Shown: in pieces, positions 7,403 to 16,560 of the stretch | Layout of the letters: each line of letters begins with the position of its first letter | Position numbering within the stretch: the stretch's first letter is position 1 | Origin: G965279355 sp965279355 | Lineage (GTDB): Bacteria; Pseudomonadota; Alphaproteobacteria; CACIAM-22H2 | Direction: 5' to 3' | NCBI GenBank assembly: GCA_965279355.1 | Contig: OZ257155.1 | Span: 1,984,001-2,048,000 of the forward strand | DNA length: 64,000 nt | Notes under the pieces: generated by a model | Seen by the model: the letters and a program-made list of their open reading frames with translations, nothing else | What the model was told of the DNA's origin: nothing | The model's database searches: none | Translations under genes and position numbers: made by a program

Positions 7403-8812
7403 ATGCCGGCTTTCGACGAAATGGGGAATGATGGGGAGGTCCGCCCGCCTTACGCCAATGTGCGTGAGTGGATCGCCGCCACCGAGCCGCAGCTCTTCGA
7501 ACTGAAACGTCACGAAGCAGAATTCATATTCCGCCGGACCGGCATCACCTTCGCGGTTTATTCCGAAGGCGGCGATCGCGAACGACTGATTCCGTTCGAC
7601 ATCATCCCGCGCATCATCGACCGCGCGGAGTGGGAGTTTCTTGAGCGTGGCCTGCACCAGCGCGTCCGCGCGCTGAATGCCTTCATCGCCGACGTTTACG
7701 GCAAGCGCGAATTCATCCAGGCCGGCAAGATCCCGGCCGAGCTCATCTTCCAGAACCCGAATTTCGTGGTCGAGATGACCGGGCTGTCGGTCGCGCAAAA
7801 TGCTTATACCCATGTCGTTGGCGTGGATCTTGTGCGCGTCAGCCCAATGGAATTCTACGTCCTCGAAGACAACTGCCGCACGCCGTCTGGCGTCTCCTAC
7901 ATGCTAGAAAACCGCGAAGTCATGATGCGGCTCTTTCCTGACCTGTTCTCGAAGCATCGCGTGCGTCCGGTCTCGCACTATCCTGAAGAGCTGCTCGATA
8001 CCCTTCGCTCGGTTGCACCGGCGAACTGCAAGGGCGACCCGCAGGTCGCGCTCCTGACGCCGGGTTCCTACAACAGCGCTTATTACGAGCACACGTTCCT
8101 CGCCGACGAGATGGGCATCGAACTCGTCGAGGGTGCCGACCTGTTTGTTGAGGATCTCGTGGTCTATATGCGTACGACCCGCGGGCCGCAGCGCGTTGAC
8201 GTCCTCTATCGCCGTATCGATGACGCCTTTATCGATCCGCTGGTCTTCCGTCCCGATTCAGCGTTGGGCGTGCCGGGGCTGATGGCGGCCTATCGCGCCG
8301 GCAACATCACCATCACCAATGCGCCGGGTGCCGGCATAGCCGACGACAAGGCCGTCTATACCTACGTCCCCGACATGATTCGCTTCTTCCTCGGCGAAGA
8401 GCCGATCCTGCGCAACGTACCGACATGGAAATGCGGCGTGCCGAATGAATGCGCCTATGTGCTGGAACACCTGCATGAACTGGTCGTGAAGGACGTCCAT
8501 GGTTCCGGCGGCTACGGCATGCTGGTCGGTCCTCACGCCACTGCCGAGGAGCGCACCGAATTCGCGTTGCGCATCCGGGCAACCCCGGGCGCCTACATCG
8601 CGCAACCGACACTCAGCCTTTCGACCTGCCCCACCTTCGTCAATCAGGGGATCGCGCCCCGCCATGTCGACCTGCGTCCTTACGTGCTGGTCGGCAAGGA
8701 TATCTGCACCGTCCCCGGCGGCCTTACGCGCGTGGCGTTGCGCGAAGGTTCGCTGGTCGTCAATTCCAGCCAGGGCGGCGGCACCAAAGACACCTGGATC
8801 CTCGATACCTGA
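7403..8812 (+). CDS. Circularly permuted ATP-grasp protein of the Anbu operon
   Basis: About 469 residues from the ATG at 7403, which gives MPAFDEMGND, matching the family's usual start. A TTG at 7373 would only add an atypical extension. The family (DUF404/DUF407, COG2308) is a predicted ATP-dependent carboxylate-amine ligase that may add peptide-like tags. Internal segments VLEDNCRTPSGVSYMLENR and HGSGGYGMLVGP are typical. It is the first gene of the conserved order ATP-grasp, alpha-E, transglutaminase, Anbu protease, with 3 nt to the next gene. The reaction is not established. Confidence 0.88.
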   Translation: MPAFDEMGNDGEVRPPYANVREWIAATEPQLFELKRHEAEFIFRRTGITFAVYSEGGDRERLIPFDIIPRIIDRAEWEFLERGLHQRVRALNAFIADVYGKREFIQAGKIPAELIFQNPNFVVEMTGLSVAQNAYTHVVGVDLVRVSPMEFYVLEDNCRTPSGVSYMLENREVMMRLFPDLFSKHRVRPVSHYPEELLDTLRSVAPANCKGDPQVALLTPGSYNSAYYEHTFLADEMGIELVEGADLFVEDLVVYMRTTRGPQRVDVLYRRIDDAFIDPLVFRPDSALGVPGLMAAYRAGNITITNAPGAGIADDKAVYTYVPDMIRFFLGEEPILRNVPTWKCGVPNECAYVLEHLHELVVKDVHGSGGYGMLVGPHATAEERTEFALRIRATPGAYIAQPTLSLSTCPTFVNQGIAPRHVDLRPYVLVGKDICTVPGGLTRVALREGSLVVNSSQGGGTKDTWILDT

Positions 8813-8815
8813 GCC

Positions 8816-9757
8816 ATGCTGAGCCGGACCGCTGATAGCCTCTACTGGCTCGCCCGCTACATCGAACGGGCCGAAAATACCGCGCGCCTTCTCGATGTCG
8901 GCATGCGCGTCTCGGCGATGTCATTGCACCCGGAAGGTGCCGGCAGCGAATGGCATTCGACGATCGTCGCCGCGGGCTGCGAAGAAGGCTTCTACAAGAA
9001 ATACAAGGTTGCGACCGCGGAAAGCGTGCTCGACTATCTCGGGCGCGACCCCGAGAACCCGTCCTCTATCCTGTGCTGCATGGAAACGGCCCGACAGAAT
9101 TCGCGCGCGGTTCGCACCGCCCTGACCGTCGAAATGTGGGAAGCGGTGAACTCATCCTGGCTCGAAGCACGCTCGTTCACCGAAGGCGATTTCAGCACAG
9201 AACGGATCAGCCGCTTCCTCGACTGGGTGAAACAGCGCTCGCTGCTGTTCAGCGGCGCGGCCGGCGGCACCATGATGCGGAACGACGCGTACTGGTTCGC
9301 GCGGCTCGGCACCTTCATCGAACGGGCCGACAATACGGCCCGTATCCTCGATGTGAAATACAACGTCCTGCTCCCCCGCTACGAGAGCGTCGGCGGGACC
9401 ATGGACTATTATCAGTGGACGGCGATCCTGCGCTCGGTGTCGGCCTCGCGTGCCTATCACTGGGTCTACCGCGACCGCGTGAAGCCGTGGCTGATCGCCG
9501 AACTGCTGATCCTGCGCCCTGAAATGCCGCGGTCGCTGATCACCTGCATGCGCGAGATCGTGCAATATCTAGATCTGCTGGCAATCGCCTACGGTGAGCG
9601 CGGCGAATGCCACCACGTGGCCAGCAGCATCTACGCTAAGCTGGCCGACAGCACGACCGACGAAGTGTTCGGCCAGGGGCTGCATGAATTTCTGACCGAA
9701 TTCATCGATCAGAACACCGCTTTGGCCGGTAAGATCGCCCGCCAGTATCTGGCCTAA
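8816..9757 (+). CDS. Alpha-E domain protein (DUF403)
   Basis: 313 residues, all predicted alpha-helical, beginning MLSRTADSLYWLARYIERAE, which is diagnostic of COG2307. A second copy of the pattern, DAYWFARLGTFIERADNTAR, lies about residues 158-177, so the protein looks internally duplicated. It always accompanies the circularly permuted ATP-grasp protein and is presumed to be its partner. Only 3 nt separate it from the upstream gene and 7 nt from the downstream gene. Confidence 0.88.
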   Translation: MLSRTADSLYWLARYIERAENTARLLDVGMRVSAMSLHPEGAGSEWHSTIVAAGCEEGFYKKYKVATAESVLDYLGRDPENPSSILCCMETARQNSRAVRTALTVEMWEAVNSSWLEARSFTEGDFSTERISRFLDWVKQRSLLFSGAAGGTMMRNDAYWFARLGTFIERADNTARILDVKYNVLLPRYESVGGTMDYYQWTAILRSVSASRAYHWVYRDRVKPWLIAELLILRPEMPRSLITCMREIVQYLDLLAIAYGERGECHHVASSIYAKLADSTTDEVFGQGLHEFLTEFIDQNTALAGKIARQYLA

Positions 9758-9764
9758 GCCGACA

Positions 9765-10577
9765 ATGCACATCAGTGTCCGCCACACCACCTCGTATAAC
9801 TACGAGCCTCCCGTCGACTGGACGGTCCAGCTTCTGCGGCTGTGCCCGACACCGCACGCCGGACAGAAGATTGCCAAATGGACACTGCGTACCGGCGAAG
9901 GCGAAGACCTGCCTTCAACCGTCGACGGCTACGGCAACATTGTCCATCTTCTCAGCATTCATCGGCCGCACGACAATGTAATTGTAATCGCTGCAGGCGA
10001 GGTCGAAACAACCAATACACATGGCGTCCTCAAGGGGACCCATGAGGTTCTGCCGACGGCCTATTATCTGCGCACGACGGAGCTCACACAGGCCGACGAG
10101 GACATCCGTGCCATTGAGGCGTCGCTGGCGCGCAAGAGCCGCCTTAGCATGCTTCATCAGATGATGGCGACGATCACCCAGCGCGTCGCCTTCGTGGTCG
10201 GCAGCACCGAAGTCGATACGCCGGCAGCAGAGGCGCTCAAACGCGGCGAAGGGGTCTGCCAGGATCACGCGCATATCTTCATCACCGGCGCGCGCCTGCT
10301 TGGCTGCCCGGCACGCTATGTCAGCGGTTACCTCTGGGACGGCGACGACAGTCATTCAAGCGTCGCCAGCCATGCCTGGGCGGAAGCCTATGTCGAGGAT
10401 CTGGGCTGGGTCGGCTTCGATCCCGCCAACGGAATCTGCCCTACGGAGGCCTATATCCGCGTCGCGACGGGCCTGGACTATCGCGAGGCTGCGCCGGTCC
10501 GCGGCGTGCGGCGGGGAATCGTCAATGAAACCCTTGCCGTGGAGGTCGATGTCCAGCAGGTTCAGGCCCAGCAATAA
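9765..10577 (+). CDS. Transglutaminase-like cysteine protease of the Anbu operon
   Basis: 270 residues. An N-terminal bacterial transglutaminase-associated domain starts MHISVRHTTSYNY. The transglutaminase core has a catalytic Cys in GEGVCQDHAH, His in ASHAWAEAYV and Asp in GWVGFDPANG. Such proteins are predicted to cut or ligate peptides. The operon context suggests it acts with the ATP-grasp and alpha-E proteins in a peptide-tagging system that feeds the Anbu protease. No signal peptide is seen. Confidence 0.88.
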   Translation: MHISVRHTTSYNYEPPVDWTVQLLRLCPTPHAGQKIAKWTLRTGEGEDLPSTVDGYGNIVHLLSIHRPHDNVIVIAAGEVETTNTHGVLKGTHEVLPTAYYLRTTELTQADEDIRAIEASLARKSRLSMLHQMMATITQRVAFVVGSTEVDTPAAEALKRGEGVCQDHAHIFITGARLLGCPARYVSGYLWDGDDSHSSVASHAWAEAYVEDLGWVGFDPANGICPTEAYIRVATGLDYREAAPVRGVRRGIVNETLAVEVDVQQVQAQQ

Positions 10578-10604
10578 GGGTTCGGACGAGTCGGGGATGC
10601 GCCT

Positions 10605-11342
10605 ATGACGTACTGCGTCGGTCTACGCCTGCGCGACGGTCTTGTGATGCTGTCGGACACCCGCACCAATGCGGGCGTCGACAACATCGCCACTTTCACC
10701 AAAATGCATGTGGTAGACGTGCCCGGCGAGCGGACCTTCTGCCTGCTGACGGCCGGTAATCTCGCGGTCACGCAGGCGGTCGTGCATCGCGTCGCCGAGC
10801 GGGATGGCGGCGATCCCTCCAGGGAAGTCGACACGCTTTACTCCGTTCCGACAATGTTCCGCGCGGCTGAACTGGTCGGAAAGGCAATCCGGGAGCAGTA
10901 CGATTTTCTCCAGGATGCCATGAAGCAGCAGAATTTCGGCTTCGATGCGTCGATGCTGCTGGGCGGCCAGATCAAAGGCCAGGAAATGCGGCTCTACCAG
11001 ATCTATGCCGCCGGCAATTTCATCGAGGCAACGACCGACACGCCGTATCTGCAGATCGGCGAGCATAAATATGGCAAGCCGATCCTCGATCGCGCCGCCA
11101 GCTACGACACGCCGCTGGACGGCGGCATCAAACTGGCGCTGGTGTCGATGGATTCAACCCTGCGGTCGAACCTGACTGTCGGCCTGCCGATGGATTTGTT
11201 CGCATACAAGCGCGACGCACTGAAGACGGAACTGCACCGGCGCATCACCGAGGATGACAAATATTTTCGCCAGCTGCGCGAGCACTGGTCAGTGGCGCTG
11301 CGGGAGGCCTATCGCGCCTTCCCGCCACCCGACTGGACCTGA
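10605..11342 (+). CDS. Anbu (proteasome/HslV-like) peptidase
   Basis: 245 residues starting MTYCVGLRLRDG. The initiator Met would be removed to expose the catalytic Thr, as in Anbu, HslV and proteasome beta subunits. LSDTRTNAGVDNI is the diagnostic Anbu motif (COG3484). It closes the four-gene operon and starts 27 nt after the transglutaminase gene. Anbu particles are self-compartmentalised; the physiological substrate is unknown. Confidence 0.9.
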   Translation: MTYCVGLRLRDGLVMLSDTRTNAGVDNIATFTKMHVVDVPGERTFCLLTAGNLAVTQAVVHRVAERDGGDPSREVDTLYSVPTMFRAAELVGKAIREQYDFLQDAMKQQNFGFDASMLLGGQIKGQEMRLYQIYAAGNFIEATTDTPYLQIGEHKYGKPILDRAASYDTPLDGGIKLALVSMDSTLRSNLTVGLPMDLFAYKRDALKTELHRRITEDDKYFRQLREHWSVALREAYRAFPPPDWT

Positions 11343-11395
11343 GACCGACCTTCTCGGCGCGCTTACCGGTCTGCGTCACAACGGAAAAATTGGTT

Positions 11396-11893
11396 TCAGG
11401 CTTCGCAAAGGAAGACGCAGAGGTCAGTCTCCGGTGGCTTTATGCCGAAATCAAAGAACATCTGGCTTACCCAGCCGCGATGATACGTCTTGTGATTGAC
11501 GATATGCAGAAACATGCCCCCGCGTGTCATTTCCCCCGCCTTGCCTGAAACAAAATTGAATTGCAGGCGACGGGCGAGACTCTCCGGATCCTGCGCTTGG
11601 GCCCAATCGATATACCACCGATTGATCTCGGACTGCTCCTTCACGAGTTCCCCAAGATCGGGGTGCAGCACGTCGCGGCGTGTCGAGAACCCGTGCTTCT
11701 CGCCCAACAAATGGGCGCGCCAGATCAGATCGACCTGATAGTTGTGATTGAGCGTGCCAATCATGGAGCCGAATAACGTCGAACTCGTCTGATACGCTGC
11801 GCCGTCCGGCAAGGCCGCCATGGCTTTGAACAAAACCTGATCTGCCCAGTCGCTGTACCGGGCGAGCATCACGGCGGTCTCTTTAGTCATCAT
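11396..11893 (-). CDS. DinB-family putative metal-dependent protein
   Basis: 165 residues of the four-helix DinB/YfiT fold. The start is MMTKETAVMLARYSDWADQ. The metal triad is visible as His in LNHNYQ and two His in HIVNHKTYHRG. Members are thiol-dependent S-transferases or hydrolases, or are uncharacterised. It converges with the Anbu operon and is apparently monocistronic. Confidence 0.8.
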   Translation of the reverse strand: MMTKETAVMLARYSDWADQVLFKAMAALPDGAAYQTSSTLFGSMIGTLNHNYQVDLIWRAHLLGEKHGFSTRRDVLHPDLGELVKEQSEINRWYIDWAQAQDPESLARRLQFNFVSGKAGEMTRGGMFLHIVNHKTYHRGWVSQMFFDFGIKPPETDLCVFLCEA

Positions 11894-11951
11894 GCTATCG
11901 CACTGAGGAACGAAGGCGGCGCCCTCGCCGCCTTCCGCTATCGGACCGGGC

Positions 11952-12902
11952 TTACAGTCCGGTCTTCTCGACTTCCTCGACGAACTTCGTCACTACGAAG
12001 TCTTCGGTCGGCATCTTGCGGATCATCTTGTTTTCCATCATCAGCTTACCGAAGGCGTCGACACGCTTGAGGAAGGCCGCATCCATCTTCCACTCGGTGT
12101 TGATGTTCTTGATGGCAGCCCGGAAGAATTCCGGCTTCAGACCGAAGGTCGTCACGCCATCCTTTTCCCAGGCATCGTGATTCTTCTTCAGGAATTCCGT
12201 CGCGCGCGCATGCGTGCGAACGAAATCCAGCGCCATCTTTGGATCCTTCTTGATCGACGCCTCGTTCGCCATCATGGCGGTCACGAGATCGCCCGTCGGC
12301 GTGCCGTAGGGATATTCGACAAGTTGTCCGGTGCCGTCGAGCAGGCTCATGCTGGAGCCGGGCTCGGTTCCGACATAGGCGTCGAGATCGCCGCGGGCCA
12401 AAGCCGCATACATTTCACCGAGGCCGAGGCGGATCGGCTGAATATCGGAAAGACTCATTTTCTCCTGCTTCAGGCGCTCGGCAATCACGAGCTCCTGTGT
12501 AGAGCCTGGCTGGATACCGACCTTTTTGCCCTTGAGATCGGCCAGCGACTTCATGGTGCTGCCACCCTTGGCAATCACCGCCATGGAGCCGCCGGTAAGG
12601 TTGGCCACGATGACAACCGGCTCACCGGCCGCGTTACCGAGAATCGCTGCAAACACACCGCCCAGCGCGAAATCCGCCGAGCCCGTCGCGACGGCGTTCT
12701 TTGCGTCCGCCGGTGTGTTCACGTAGACGATGTCGAATTTGTAACCGGCCGGCGCCAGTTCCTGATAGTGCAGCGCGTGTGCATTGCCGACGAGTTTCAG
12801 AACCGCGACCTTGATCGTTTTTTCCTGGGCCACTGTGGGTCCGGCAGTGAGAGCCAATGCGGCTGCGGCAAGTACGCCCGTAACAGTGCGACGGCTGATC
12901 AT
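11952..12902 (-). CDS. ABC transporter substrate-binding protein (SsuA/NMT1-like)
   Basis: 316 residues. The signal peptide is about 1-25, ending GPTVAQE. The periplasmic binding-protein II fold shows LKGKKVGIQPGSTQELVI (about 130-147) and GDLDAYVGTEPG. It is the last gene of a four-gene operon (SBP, permease, ATPase, SBP) and starts 18 nt after the ATPase stop. It is a paralogue of the binding protein that opens the operon. Two receptors for one membrane channel suggest two related ligands. The ligand is unknown. Confidence 0.85.
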   Translation of the reverse strand: MISRRTVTGVLAAAALALTAGPTVAQEKTIKVAVLKLVGNAHALHYQELAPAGYKFDIVYVNTPADAKNAVATGSADFALGGVFAAILGNAAGEPVVIVANLTGGSMAVIAKGGSTMKSLADLKGKKVGIQPGSTQELVIAERLKQEKMSLSDIQPIRLGLGEMYAALARGDLDAYVGTEPGSSMSLLDGTGQLVEYPYGTPTGDLVTAMMANEASIKKDPKMALDFVRTHARATEFLKKNHDAWEKDGVTTFGLKPEFFRAAIKNINTEWKMDAAFLKRVDAFGKLMMENKMIRKMPTEDFVVTKFVEEVEKTGL

Positions 12903-12920
12903 TCAGAGGATTCCTTCCGG

Positions 12921-13697
12921 TCAGGCCGCCTTGCGGCCGTGGTGGCTGTGCAGCTTGGAGCCAAGCATGCGGCGGATTTCGTTGAAGTCGGGCGCCGAGA
13001 CGTCGCGCGGGCGCTGCAAGGTCACCCGGTAATCGTTTTCGATCTTGCCCGGCGAGGGCGTCATGACCACCACGCGGTCGGAGAGGTAGATCGCCTCTTC
13101 GATGGAATGCGTGACGAAGATTACGGTGAGGCCGGTGCGCTGCCAGATATCCAGCAGTTCTTCCTGCAGACGCTCACGTGTGAGGGCGTCCAGCGCGCCG
13201 AACGGCTCGTCCATCAGCAGCATGTCGGCGTCGTTAGCCAGCACACGGGCAATCGCCACGCGCTGCTTCATGCCGCCGGAAAGCTGATGCGGATAGGCAT
13301 CGGCAAATTTGCGCAGTCCCACGATGTCGATGAAACCTTCGACCTTCTCACGGATCTCGCTCTTGGGACGGCTACGTTCGGTCGGACCGAAAGCGATGTT
13401 GTCGCGGACGCTGAGCCAGGGAAACAATACGTAGTCCTGGAACACCATGCCGCGGTCGGGACCGGGCTCGGTGACGGCCTTGCCCCAGATCTTCGCAACA
13501 CCGGATGTTGCCGTCTCGAAGCCGGCCACGATGCGCAGGAGGGTCGATTTTCCGCAGCCGGACGCGCCGATCAGGCAGACGAACTCGCCCTTGTTGATGG
13601 TCAGGTTGACGTCGCGCAGCGCGTGAATATGCGTGCCGTTGAGCTCAAATTCCTTCGAGAGGTGTTCGACCTGGAGGATGGGCTGTGTCGTGCTCAT
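12921..13697 (-). CDS. ABC transporter ATP-binding protein (SsuB/TauB type)
   Basis: 258 residues. Walker A is GASGCGKST, the signature LSGGMKQRVAIARVL and Walker B MLLMDEPFGALD; the switch His is in VTHSIEEA. It energises uptake through the permease encoded just upstream, 4 nt away. The nitrate/sulfonate/taurine subfamily is indicated by sequence and gene order. Confidence 0.9.
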   Translation of the reverse strand: MSTTQPILQVEHLSKEFELNGTHIHALRDVNLTINKGEFVCLIGASGCGKSTLLRIVAGFETATSGVAKIWGKAVTEPGPDRGMVFQDYVLFPWLSVRDNIAFGPTERSRPKSEIREKVEGFIDIVGLRKFADAYPHQLSGGMKQRVAIARVLANDADMLLMDEPFGALDALTRERLQEELLDIWQRTGLTVIFVTHSIEEAIYLSDRVVVMTPSPGKIENDYRVTLQRPRDVSAPDFNEIRRMLGSKLHSHHGRKAA

Positions 13698-13701
13698 GGC
13701 G

Positions 13702-14550
13702 TCACCGGCTGTGTTGGGGGCTCCAGCTCAGCATGCGGCTGCTGAACTGGGTGATCAGCTTGTCCGAGAGGAACCCGGCGATGCCGATGACGATCATCCC
13801 GCAGATGACAAGGTCGGTTCGCGAGAGCGTCCGGGCATCCATGATGACGGCGCCGAGGCCCTGCGGCACGCCGGTCATCTCGCCGACGACGATCACCATC
13901 CACGCGAAACCATGCCCGAGGCGAAGGCCGGTGAAGATGCTGGGCAGAGCCGCGGGCAGCACAACGCGACGAAACACGTTGGTGCCCTGGCAACCGAGCA
14001 TGGCAGCTGCCTCAAATAGCTTGGGATCGACATTGCGGACGCCGAACACGGTATTGAGCAGGATCGGGAAAAACGCGCCGAGAAAGACCAGCGAGAACGC
14101 GGATGTCCCGCCAAGGCCAAACAGAATCATGGAGAGCGGCAGCCAGGCCGTCACCGGGATCGGCCGAAGCATCTGCAGTGTCGGATCGAGGAGTTGACGG
14201 GCGAGAAGAACCCGACCGATCAGCAGTCCGAGCGGCACGGCAACCATCGTCGCCAGCAGGAAGCCGCCATAAACCCGCGACAGCGACATAATGAGATGGA
14301 TATGCAAGGTCCGGCTGAAGGCATCGTCCCAGATGCCGCCAACCGCGAAGTCCCACATCATTATCGCCACTTCGGTTGGTGGCGGGATGAGGCGGCTCTT
14401 GGTGTACATCACCGCCAATTGCCAGAACACGACAAAGAGAACCGGGACGATCATCGCCAGCAGCGTCGGCCGCAGACGCGTCATCAGGGGAACAGCCGGA
14501 GCCGCGGCGGCCGGTGTGGTGGCGGTTCCGGATGTTCCGATCGTTGCCAT
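13702..14550 (-). CDS. ABC transporter permease (SsuC/TauC type)
   Basis: 282 residues with about six predicted membrane helices, the first at about 28-50. The cytoplasmic EAA loop is visible as EAAAMLGCQGTNVFRRVVLP, where the ATPase docks. It lies between the first binding-protein gene and the ATPase gene in the same operon and forms the channel for both binding proteins. Confidence 0.9.
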   Translation of the reverse strand: MATIGTSGTATTPAAAAPAVPLMTRLRPTLLAMIVPVLFVVFWQLAVMYTKSRLIPPPTEVAIMMWDFAVGGIWDDAFSRTLHIHLIMSLSRVYGGFLLATMVAVPLGLLIGRVLLARQLLDPTLQMLRPIPVTAWLPLSMILFGLGGTSAFSLVFLGAFFPILLNTVFGVRNVDPKLFEAAAMLGCQGTNVFRRVVLPAALPSIFTGLRLGHGFAWMVIVVGEMTGVPQGLGAVIMDARTLSRTDLVICGMIVIGIAGFLSDKLITQFSSRMLSWSPQHSR

Positions 14551-14591
14551 TCTCTATTCCTGTGCTCTGAAGCCGATACGGGCGCCTGCCC

Positions 14592-15551
14592 TCAGACGGC
14601 GCCCTTCGCCACCTCGTCGTTGAACTTCGGATTGAGGAAGACCGCAAAGTCCGGCAGTGCGCGAATCTGCTTCAGCTCCAGCATCTGCTGGGCATAGGTC
14701 TTGGTACGCGTGATCATCGTCTCGTCCATGCGCCAGGTCAGCTCGACATTGCCAACGGCCTTCTCCAGGGCCGGGCGCTGGGCGCCAAGCTTGGCCATCG
14801 CCATGGTGATCTTCTCTTCCCTGCTACCCTGGGCATGTTCGGTTGCCTGGCGGTGCATCTTCAGGAAGGCGCGGATGAGGTCAGGGTTGTCCTTGGTCAT
14901 GCGCTCGTGCGTGCAGGTCACCATGTTGAGCGAGCCCATCGCGGTCGAATATGGATACTCGACCAGCTTGCCTTCGCCGGTGGCGAGGCTCAGGCCCGGT
15001 GTCGGCTCGGCGCCGACATAGGCGTCGACGTCACCGCGAACCAGCGCGGTATGCATTTCGCCGAACGGCACGCGGACTGGCGTGATGTCCTTGACCGACA
15101 GACCTTCCATGCGCAGGCGCTCCATGATGAAGACTTCCTGCGTCGAGCCCGGCCAGATCGCGACTTTATGGCCCTTGAGATCCTTGATCGAAGAGATGGC
15201 CACGCTGCTCTTGGCAATCACCCCCATGCCGCCGTTGCAGGCGCCGGCAATCACGACAACCGGCTCGCCGGCCGCGCCGCCGAGGATCGCCGCCGCGGCG
15301 CCGAACATGCCGAAATCGACCGAGCGCGTGACGACCGCGTTCTTGCCGTCGGTCGGGCTGTCGAAGGTGGTGACTTCGATCTTGTAACCGGGGATCGCGA
15401 ACTTCTCGTAGAAGTGCGGCGTGATGGAGTGGATGAGGCGAAGACCGCCGATCTTCAGAACCTTCTCCTGAGCACGGCCGATGGACGGTGCAGCGAGAAT
15501 TGCGGAGGCGCCGGCGGCACCGGCGAGCAGATGACGGCGTGAAATCTTCAT
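14592..15551 (-). CDS. ABC transporter substrate-binding protein (SsuA/NMT1-like), first gene of operon
   Basis: 319 residues from the ATG at 15551, which is preceded by AGGAGAGG and opens a twin-arginine-like signal peptide (MKISRRHLLAGAAGAS). An upstream extension to 15632 would run through the promoter. The binding fold shows LKGHKVAIWPGSTQEVFI and GDVDAYVGAEPTPG, matching the paralogue at the other end of the operon. It lies 32 nt downstream of the predicted start of a perfect sigma-54 promoter. Confidence 0.87.
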   Translation of the reverse strand: MKISRRHLLAGAAGASAILAAPSIGRAQEKVLKIGGLRLIHSITPHFYEKFAIPGYKIEVTTFDSPTDGKNAVVTRSVDFGMFGAAAAILGGAAGEPVVVIAGACNGGMGVIAKSSVAISSIKDLKGHKVAIWPGSTQEVFIMERLRMEGLSVKDITPVRVPFGEMHTALVRGDVDAYVGAEPTPGLSLATGEGKLVEYPYSTAMGSLNMVTCTHERMTKDNPDLIRAFLKMHRQATEHAQGSREEKITMAMAKLGAQRPALEKAVGNVELTWRMDETMITRTKTYAQQMLELKQIRALPDFAVFLNPKFNDEVAKGAV

Positions 15552-15593
15552 GGGGACCTCTCCTGGGGAACTGGGTTGTTTGGAGGAGAGAAC

Positions 15594-15609
15594 AGCAACC
15601 GTCGTGCCA
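15594..15609 (-). promoter_or_regulatory. Sigma-54 promoter, perfect consensus
   Basis: On the minus strand TGGCACGACGGTTGCT matches TGGCAYRNNNNTTGCW at all 12 defined positions, with 10 nt between GG and GC. Predicted initiation is at 15583, leaving a 32-nt leader with AGGAGAGG before the ATG at 15551. It would drive the four-gene SBP-permease-ATPase-SBP operon. Confidence 0.85.
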
Positions 15610-15640
15610 AGCCTGCCTTGCCGAAAAATCAACGGAATCC

Positions 15641-15660
15641 GTATGCATTTATGTATGCAA
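15641..15660. promoter_or_regulatory. Operator-like repeat GTATGCA-N5-GTATGCA
   Basis: Two direct copies of GTATGCA start 12 bp apart (15641 and 15653). The first lies within an ATGCAT palindrome, so the whole can also be read as a TGCAT...ATGCA inverted repeat. It lies between the divergent transporter operon and the GntR gene, about 65 bp upstream of the predicted sigma-54 start. It is a candidate site for the adjacent GntR protein or for an enhancer-binding protein. Confidence 0.5.
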
Positions 15661-15774
15661 TTCCTTATTAATGGTCATTCATTAGGCAATTGCGCGATTT
15701 CGATCCGCTAGCCGAGGCAGACGGGCGGAAAATCGGCTGAATCGCGCGGCGCGGCTTTTGCTGTAGAGGTCGCC

Positions 15775-16482
15775 ATGAGTTTGGATCGCCCATCTGCCTC
15801 CATTGCCCGTGTCGATCCCCGGACCCGCGCCGAGGAGATTCGCGCCCGACTGGCGGATGACATCGCGCATGGCCGGCTGGCGCCCGGCGTACCGCTGGAG
15901 GAAACGGAGCTGGCGCAGCGCTTCGGTGTCTCGCGCACTCCCGTGCGGGAAGCCATCCGTCAGCTGGAAGCGATCGGCCTCGCCGTCGCGCGGCCCCATC
16001 GGGGTGCCGTCGTCGCCGCCGTCACGGCGGAACGGCTGGATGAAATGTTCACGGTGTTGGGCGAGCTGGAAGCCGTCTGCGGACGCGAATGCGCCGCGCG
16101 CATGAGCCGCGAGGAGCGCCGGACGTTAGAAAACCTGCATCGCGAGATGGGCGACGGGGTCAGTCGCGGCGATCCCGATGCCTATGCGCATCTGAATGAC
16201 CGTTTCCACGAGACGATCGCCAGCGGCAGCCACAATACATTCCTGATCGAGATGACCGCCGCCGTGCGCAGTCGGCTCGTTCCCTTCCGGCAGGCGCAGT
16301 TCCATGCGTCACTGCAGCGCCTCTCCCATTCCTGGGCCGAGCATAACCAGGTCGTGCAGGCGATCCTGCGGGGCGACGGTACGGGTGCCGCTGAAGCAAT
16401 GCGTCATCATGTCCGCACCTCCCGCCGCTCCTACGATGTCGTCGCGGCCCGCCCCGGCAACACCTCGCTCAATGAACGCTAG
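15775..16482 (+). CDS. GntR-family (FCD subfamily) transcriptional regulator
   Basis: 235 residues. The N-terminal winged helix (about 15-80) contains LAQRFGVSRTPVREAIRQLE. The C-terminal all-helical FCD ligand domain has HLNDRFHETIASGSHN and the metal-binding His pattern ending EAMRHHV. It is divergent from the SBP/ABC operon and upstream of allophanate hydrolase in the same direction. It probably responds to a pathway acid and controls one or both. Confidence 0.88.
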   Translation: MSLDRPSASIARVDPRTRAEEIRARLADDIAHGRLAPGVPLEETELAQRFGVSRTPVREAIRQLEAIGLAVARPHRGAVVAAVTAERLDEMFTVLGELEAVCGRECAARMSREERRTLENLHREMGDGVSRGDPDAYAHLNDRFHETIASGSHNTFLIEMTAAVRSRLVPFRQAQFHASLQRLSHSWAEHNQVVQAILRGDGTGAAEAMRHHVRTSRRSYDVVAARPGNTSLNER

Positions 16483-16560
16483 GCCGGTGTCCTACCACCT
16501 GCTAGCCGATCGGCAATCCGCTTTCGTCATCACCAGCACAACAGCTTACGGGCCCACCTT

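Noticed and set aside
12177..13745. Long open frame antisense to the binding-protein and ATPase genes
   Set aside because: It mirrors the codon bias of two clear ABC genes and contains no recognisable motif. The same applies to antisense frames over 16546-18009 and 31130-32656.
15747..15762. CGGCGCGGCTTTTGCT before the GntR gene as a sigma-54 site
   Set aside because: Only 10 of 12 positions, with both mismatches in the -24 half, and initiation would fall at the start codon although a plausible AGAGG ribosome site exists. Not counted.
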